From assembly GCA_021772555.1 (NCBI GenBank), contig JAJFLT010000222.1:1-9640 (forward strand): a stretch of 9,640 nucleotides of DNA. The letters are read 5' to 3'. The notes under the pieces were generated by a model. That model ran no database searches. It saw only the letters and a list, made by a program, of their open reading frames with translations, and had not been told where the DNA came from. Position numbers and translations under genes: made by a program. Origin of the DNA: Opitutales bacterium (GTDB lineage Bacteria; Verrucomicrobiota; Verrucomicrobiia; Opitutales; UBA2987). Shown piece after piece: positions 6,435 through 9,640 of the stretch (position 1 is its first letter; every line of letters begins with the position of its first letter).

Positions 6435-8787
6435 AAGTAAGTTTTCCTTTCGTTGATTCAATGTTTTTTGATTTAGATTTTTTGCGATCGAATGTGATGA
6501 GCAGCGCCGGGAGGAAGAGAAAATCAACCACCAAAGCCAAAGCGATAACGATGGCCGTCAATTGGCCCATCCAGGCGTTTAGGCGGAAGGTGGATATACT
6601 CAGAATCCCAAAACCGACGACAAGGATCACCGTTGTGATGACGAGGGCTTCACCCACCCGGTTAAAGGCAAAACGGACGGCTTCCTCGGGGTCGAGATGA
6701 TGTTCCCGGCGGCCCCGCAGGTATTTACTCAAAAAGTGCACCGTGTCGTCCACTACGATTCCCAGGGTCATCCCGGTTACGGCGGAGAGTGAAAGCCCCA
6801 TCTCACCGATGAGCAGTCCCCATAAGCCGAATCCCAGAATGGCCGGCGCGAAGTTGGGCACCAGGCTGATCAATCCGTAACGGCTGCTGCGTAACGCCAC
6901 AGCCAGAATAAAGGAAATGAGCAGCACCGCCAGAGCCGTTCCTGTGAGCATTCCCTTGATGTTGCGTTCGGAAAGGTGGGCGAACATGACGGACGGGCTG
7001 GATGCTTCCGCATGCATGACCTCCGGAAAATTCTCTTTTTGCCAGAGGTCCGCCCGACTCATGAGTTCCTTCATTTCCCTGGTCGAAAGGTTGGCCAGTA
7101 CCACTGTGAACCGGGTGGCCGACTTGTCCACATTGATCTGGTTATTGACGTCGAGCCCGTAGGGCAGGGACATTTCGTAGAGAAGCAGGTACTGGGCCGC
7201 CAGTTCGCGATTGTCGGGGGTGCGATGCCAATCGGGATCGTCTCCGTGCAGGTTCTTATTGAGCCGCTTCATGGTGTCCGACAGGGTGACCACCTGTTGC
7301 ACTCCCGGTTGAAGCCGATACCAATTGGCGTAGGCGTCCAGCCCTTCGAGGTAAGAAGGATTGCTGATGCCGCTGGTTTCGCCCGCTTCTATGGAATACT
7401 CGATGGTGTAAATACCGGTCAGGTTATCCATGGAGTAGTCGGTGTCGTTGCGGAAGGTGGTGTCTGTGCTGAAGTATTCCACCCACTGGTCGTTCAGTTC
7501 GATGCGGGTGAGAAAGAGGGCCAACAAAGCGGTGATTCCAACCGACCCCCATAGAAAAACCGGGCGGCGGTGAATGATGGTATTGGCCAAGCCTTCCATC
7601 CAAGCCGATATTTCCCTCTTGCGGCTGCTCACCTTGATGGGGAGAAATGATATCAGGGCGGGCAGGAAAAATATGGTGAAAACCCAGGCTGCCACCACTC
7701 CCATGGCGACCACGTTGCCAAGATGCTGGAAAGGCGGTGAATCGCTGAAATTCATGCTCAGGAAGCCTATCGCAGTCGTGATGGTGGTAAGGAAAAGAGG
7801 TTGGAAATTCGTCCGCATACTTTCCACCAGGGCATCACGGCGCGAGCGGCCACGACTCATTTCCTTCAAAAAAGTGACCAGCAGATGGATGCTGTCGGCC
7901 ACGGCCAACGTCATGATCATGGTGGGCGCGGTGGAAACGACAGGAGTCAATGGGATTCCCAGCCAGCCCATCAGACCCATGCCGGTAATAACCGAGAAAA
8001 AGATGACCATGATGGCCCCAATCGTTCCTCCTACGGAGCGGAGCAGGAGGGCCATGACGATAAAGATACCCAAATACATCAGAGGCATGATGGATGACAT
8101 ATCTTCGATGCTGGATTCGCCGAAAGCGTTATTGAGCATGACAATGCCCGTCAGGCGGACCTCGAAACCGGGGAATTCTTTTTCGAACTCAGCGGCCAGC
8201 TCCCGCGATGCGAGAGCCGCTTCCATGGACTCGGTGCTGTTTTTCTCGGGAAGGGTGAAGGTTATATTGATGCCGGTGACATTGTCGTTGGCGCCGATCA
8301 ACCGGTTGTTAAGGAGCGGCTCCTTATAAGCGACCTCCCTGGCGTCGGCCAATTCTTCAGTTGTCCGGTTGATCGGATCGAGGACCAGGTCTCCCACCAT
8401 GAGGTCGTCTTCCACGGCCTGCGAATGCTGAAAATTGGTGATCGAGTCCACCCTGGTAGTATACGGAAGTTGCCAGGCTTGTTTGGTCAACCAGGCAACC
8501 GCATCGAGGTAGTTGCCGGTAAACACTTCCTCCTCATTCTGGGAGAGGACGAAGATTACGTTGTTATCTTTCGTATAGATATTGCGGATGGCCTCGTATG
8601 TCTCCAATTGTGGGTTATCCTCGCTGAAGAACACCCGGTAGTCGTTTTTCATTTCGATGCGGCCGAGGCCGCTACCGGCAGCGATGACAAGGGCCAGGGC
8701 AGCGACGATAATGGGCCACCGCCAGCGTAAAACCCAGCGGGCGAATCGCTCCGGTGAGAAGGATGTGAGGTATTGTTTCATTTTCAT
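6409..8787 (-). CDS. MMPL/RND-family inner-membrane exporter (COG1033-type)
   Basis: The product is 792 residues with the duplicated RND architecture. TM1 (24-41) is followed by a periplasmic domain of about 190 residues; TM2-6 lie at 233-250, 253-276, 285-307, 330-346 and 358-383. TM7 (409-427) is followed by a second periplasmic domain of about 180 residues; TM8-12 lie at 611-632, 637-660, 664-688, 713-731 and 738-765. TM4 carries LAVADSIH (Asp298) and TM10 carries GIVVDDTVH (Asp680/681), the buried acidic residues that fit proton relay in this family. The size is typical of the shorter MMPL/HAE3 proteins, such as hopanoid- or lipid-transporting members, and below the roughly 1000 residues of AcrB-type drug pumps. 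There is no adjacent membrane-fusion protein or TolC homologue. The ATG at 8787 is taken; a second in-frame ATG at 8781 is equally possible because only a weak AAAGAA precedes them. As first gene of the operon behind a TetR gene, it is probably derepressed by a hydrophobic ligand. The substrate is unknown. Confidence 0.93.
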   Translation of the reverse strand: MKMKQYLTSFSPERFARWVLRWRWPIIVAALALVIAAGSGLGRIEMKNDYRVFFSEDNPQLETYEAIRNIYTKDNNVIFVLSQNEEEVFTGNYLDAVAWLTKQAWQLPYTTRVDSITNFQHSQAVEDDLMVGDLVLDPINRTTEELADAREVAYKEPLLNNRLIGANDNVTGINITFTLPEKNSTESMEAALASRELAAEFEKEFPGFEVRLTGIVMLNNAFGESSIEDMSSIMPLMYLGIFIVMALLLRSVGGTIGAIMVIFFSVITGMGLMGWLGIPLTPVVSTAPTMIMTLAVADSIHLLVTFLKEMSRGRSRRDALVESMRTNFQPLFLTTITTAIGFLSMNFSDSPPFQHLGNVVAMGVVAAWVFTIFFLPALISFLPIKVSSRKREISAWMEGLANTIIHRRPVFLWGSVGITALLALFLTRIELNDQWVEYFSTDTTFRNDTDYSMDNLTGIYTIEYSIEAGETSGISNPSYLEGLDAYANWYRLQPGVQQVVTLSDTMKRLNKNLHGDDPDWHRTPDNRELAAQYLLLYEMSLPYGLDVNNQINVDKSATRFTVVLANLSTREMKELMSRADLWQKENFPEVMHAEASSPSVMFAHLSERNIKGMLTGTALAVLLISFILAVALRSSRYGLISLVPNFAPAILGFGLWGLLIGEMGLSLSAVTGMTLGIVVDDTVHFLSKYLRGRREHHLDPEEAVRFAFNRVGEALVITTVILVVGFGILSISTFRLNAWMGQLTAIVIALALVVDFLFLPALLITFDRKKSKSKNIESTKGKLTYETNPVSI
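6445..6450 (-). promoter_or_regulatory. Shine-Dalgarno site of the LolA-like gene
   Basis: AAAGGA on the minus strand ends 10 nt before the ATG at 6434 and lies inside the 3' end of the exporter gene. It is the clearest Shine-Dalgarno match in the window and favours this start over the in-frame Met at 6527. Confidence 0.5.
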
Positions 8788-8803
8788 GTTTCTTTGACTA
8801 TTG

Positions 8804-8820
8804 AAGTAAGTGTTTACTTA
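8804..8820. promoter_or_regulatory. Operator-like inverted repeat before the exporter gene
   Basis: AAGTAA-GTGT-TTACTT (8804-8819) is an inverted repeat with 6-bp arms; an overlapping alternative is TAAGT-GTTT-ACTTA (8807-8820). It lies 17-36 bp before the exporter start and overlaps the candidate -10 element. It shares the AAGTAAGTG word with the palindrome at 8918-8933. Binding by the adjacent TetR protein is inferred. Confidence 0.55.
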
Positions 8821-8847
8821 TGATTTGATTTAAAAAAAAGCTTTCAA
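8817..8847 (-). promoter_or_regulatory. Candidate promoter of the exporter operon
   Basis: On the minus strand, TTGAAA (8847-8842, 5 of 6 to the -35 consensus) and CATAAG (8822-8817, 4 of 6 to the -10 consensus) are separated by 19 nt that include a run of eight T. The spacing is long and the -10 is weak, so the exact assignment is uncertain. The proposed -10 overlaps the operator-like repeat, which is the usual layout for steric repression. Confidence 0.3.
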
Positions 8848-8917
8848 AAAAGGTTTGGAGCCGAGTGGGATATTTGTGGGCTGAAATGTCGTGAGGTCTT
8901 GATTATCAGGGATTTAA

Positions 8918-8933
8918 AAGTGAATATTCACTT
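8918..8933. promoter_or_regulatory. 16-bp perfect palindrome, likely TetR-family operator
   Basis: AAGTGAATATTCACTT is a perfect 16-bp palindrome, extended on one side by ACTTA so that the minus strand reads TAAGTAAGTGAATA from 8938. It sits 22 bp past the tetR stop codon and about 130 bp before the exporter start. Size, symmetry and position suit a TetR dimer site. It might instead form a weak hairpin after tetR, but the stem is AT-rich and would need an inner loop from the palindrome centre, so an operator is preferred. Confidence 0.6.
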
Positions 8934-8955
8934 ACTTATGGAGATAAAAAAAACT

Positions 8956-9640
8956 TTAACAGACGTCTTTGGCGATGCGGTCGAAGATGCGGTCGAGTTT
9001 TTCAAAATCGAGGAACTTTTCCATAGCTTCGTCCTTCAGACCCATGCCGCGAAGGGCAAACCAGGCGGTGTCGTGAATGAGTGCTTGCTCATTTTTCCGA
9101 TACTCGAAAACCGGTTGGGGGGGCAGGGTATTAAGCCGCTGGACAATGGTCATGTGGTGGGAGAACCAGAGCCGTTCCTCGTGGTTGAGGGGCGAGGGGA
9201 TCATATCCCCGGCTTTTTCGGCAGCTTCGAGGGAGGCCTTGAAGGGTTTCAACATCCGGTAGAAGCTTCCCTCCATAAAGGTTCGGGCAAATTTGCCGTC
9301 CTCGGTCATGCTCTTAAACATGAGGCGGGGCAGAGCGTCGGCATCAACGATCCCGGTAGATTGTTTGATAAAGCGAACCATTAAGTAAGTGAATAGAACC
9401 AAAGTCTCGGTCGAGGGTTTGAGGTTCTCGATGAAGGTGATGGCATCCCCTTTGGCTTTGCAGAGGCATTCCTGAATGGCTTCGAAGAGGCAGTCCTTGC
9501 CGGGGAAGTGGCGGTAGAGGAGGGCTTCAGAAACTTCGGCGGCCTCTGCGATGTCCTTGGTCGTCGTGCCCACGAACCCCTTTTGGGCAAACAAGGGCGT
9601 GGCAGCCTCGATAATGGCCTGCCGCCGCTCCGCCGAGCTG
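8956..9640 (-). CDS. TetR-family transcriptional repressor (N-terminus beyond window)
   Basis: The frame is open to the window edge, giving 227 visible residues and a TAA stop at 8956-8958. A TTG at 9594 could be mistaken for the start, but upstream codons still read like the first TetR helix (SSAERRQAIIEAATPLFAQKGF), so the true start lies past 9640. The helix-turn-helix is classic: GTTTKDIAEAAEVSEALLYR then HFPGKDCLFEAI, about visible residues 24-55. The C-terminal ligand and dimerisation domain (about 60-227) is helical and diverged, with aromatic and Met residues (for example YLMVRFIKQS, MEGSFYRMLKPF, LWFSHHMTIV) that could line a hydrophobic pocket. The gene precedes the exporter operon in the same orientation, with palindromic sites in the gap, so it most likely represses that operon and releases it on binding a hydrophobic compound. 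Autoregulation cannot be judged because its own promoter is outside the window. Confidence 0.92.
   Translation of the reverse strand, partial: SSAERRQAIIEAATPLFAQKGFVGTTTKDIAEAAEVSEALLYRHFPGKDCLFEAIQECLCKAKGDAITFIENLKPSTETLVLFTYLMVRFIKQSTGIVDADALPRLMFKSMTEDGKFARTFMEGSFYRMLKPFKASLEAAEKAGDMIPSPLNHEERLWFSHHMTIVQRLNTLPPQPVFEYRKNEQALIHDTAWFALRGMGLKDEAMEKFLDFEKLDRIFDRIAKDVC
9382..9395 (+). promoter_or_regulatory. Operator half-site copy inside tetR
   Basis: TAAGTAAGTGAATA here is identical over 14 bases to the minus strand of the intergenic operator (8938-8925). The other half of the palindrome is missing (GAACC follows). It lies in coding sequence for the segment FTYLMVRF, so it may be coincidence or an auxiliary, weaker binding site. 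Confidence 0.3.

Noticed and set aside
7574..8329. Long plus-strand open frame (251 codons) opposite the exporter gene
   Set aside because: It is antisense to a strongly supported MMPL gene and its product is basic and low in recognisable motifs. Other plus-strand frames at 4349-5050 and 6976-7554 are likewise shadows of real minus-strand genes.
8946..8968. Terminator after tetR: eight T on the minus strand (8953-8946) after an AGACGTCT palindrome
   Set aside because: The palindrome has no loop and no stable GC-rich stem adjoins the T-run.
9592..9594. TTG at 9594 as start of the TetR gene
   Set aside because: The codons upstream to the window edge encode a normal first TetR helix, so this TTG is an internal Leu and the gene is truncated by the window.

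Overview
The window looks like chromosomal DNA from a Gram-negative (diderm) bacterium, most likely Verrucomicrobiota (Opitutae-like). The pointers are the tryptophan-rich C-terminal domain of the large repeat protein, which resembles surface-protein ends I associate with that phylum, an SGNH hydrolase with a twin-arginine leader, and starts that mostly lack a clear Shine-Dalgarno sequence. An outer-membrane beta-barrel confirms a diderm envelope. The phylum call is inferred from protein style, not from a marker gene.

All six genes lie on the minus strand, so transcription runs from high to low coordinates. From the right edge: a TetR-family repressor (8956-9640, N-terminus cut by the window edge); a 168-bp regulatory gap with operator-like palindromes and a candidate promoter; then a tight three-gene operon. 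The operon encodes an MMPL/RND inner-membrane exporter (6409-8787), a LolA-like periplasmic 'outer membrane lipoprotein-sorting' protein (5553-6434) and an outer-membrane beta-barrel (4325-5563). Successive operon genes overlap by 26 and 11 bp. Together the three products could form a chain from inner membrane through periplasm to outer membrane for a lipid, lipoprotein or other hydrophobic cargo, with the TetR protein sensing cargo or membrane stress. The substrate cannot be read from the sequence.

Further left are two apparently independent genes. One (1609-4140) encodes an exported 843-residue mosaic protein with a calcium-loop beta-propeller, an IPT/TIG domain, leucine-rich repeats and a Trp-rich C-terminal domain. 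The other (17-1321) encodes a Tat-exported SGNH/GDSL-type hydrolase. The mosaic gene is visibly more AT-rich than the exporter operon.

The most notable points are the complete TetR-MMPL-LolA-like-barrel module and a recurring AAGTAAGT word that appears in both palindromes of the regulatory gap, inside the tetR gene and at the start of the LolA-like gene. No RNA genes, insertion sequences, CRISPR arrays or convincing terminators were seen, and no gene-free stretch exceeds 300 bases.
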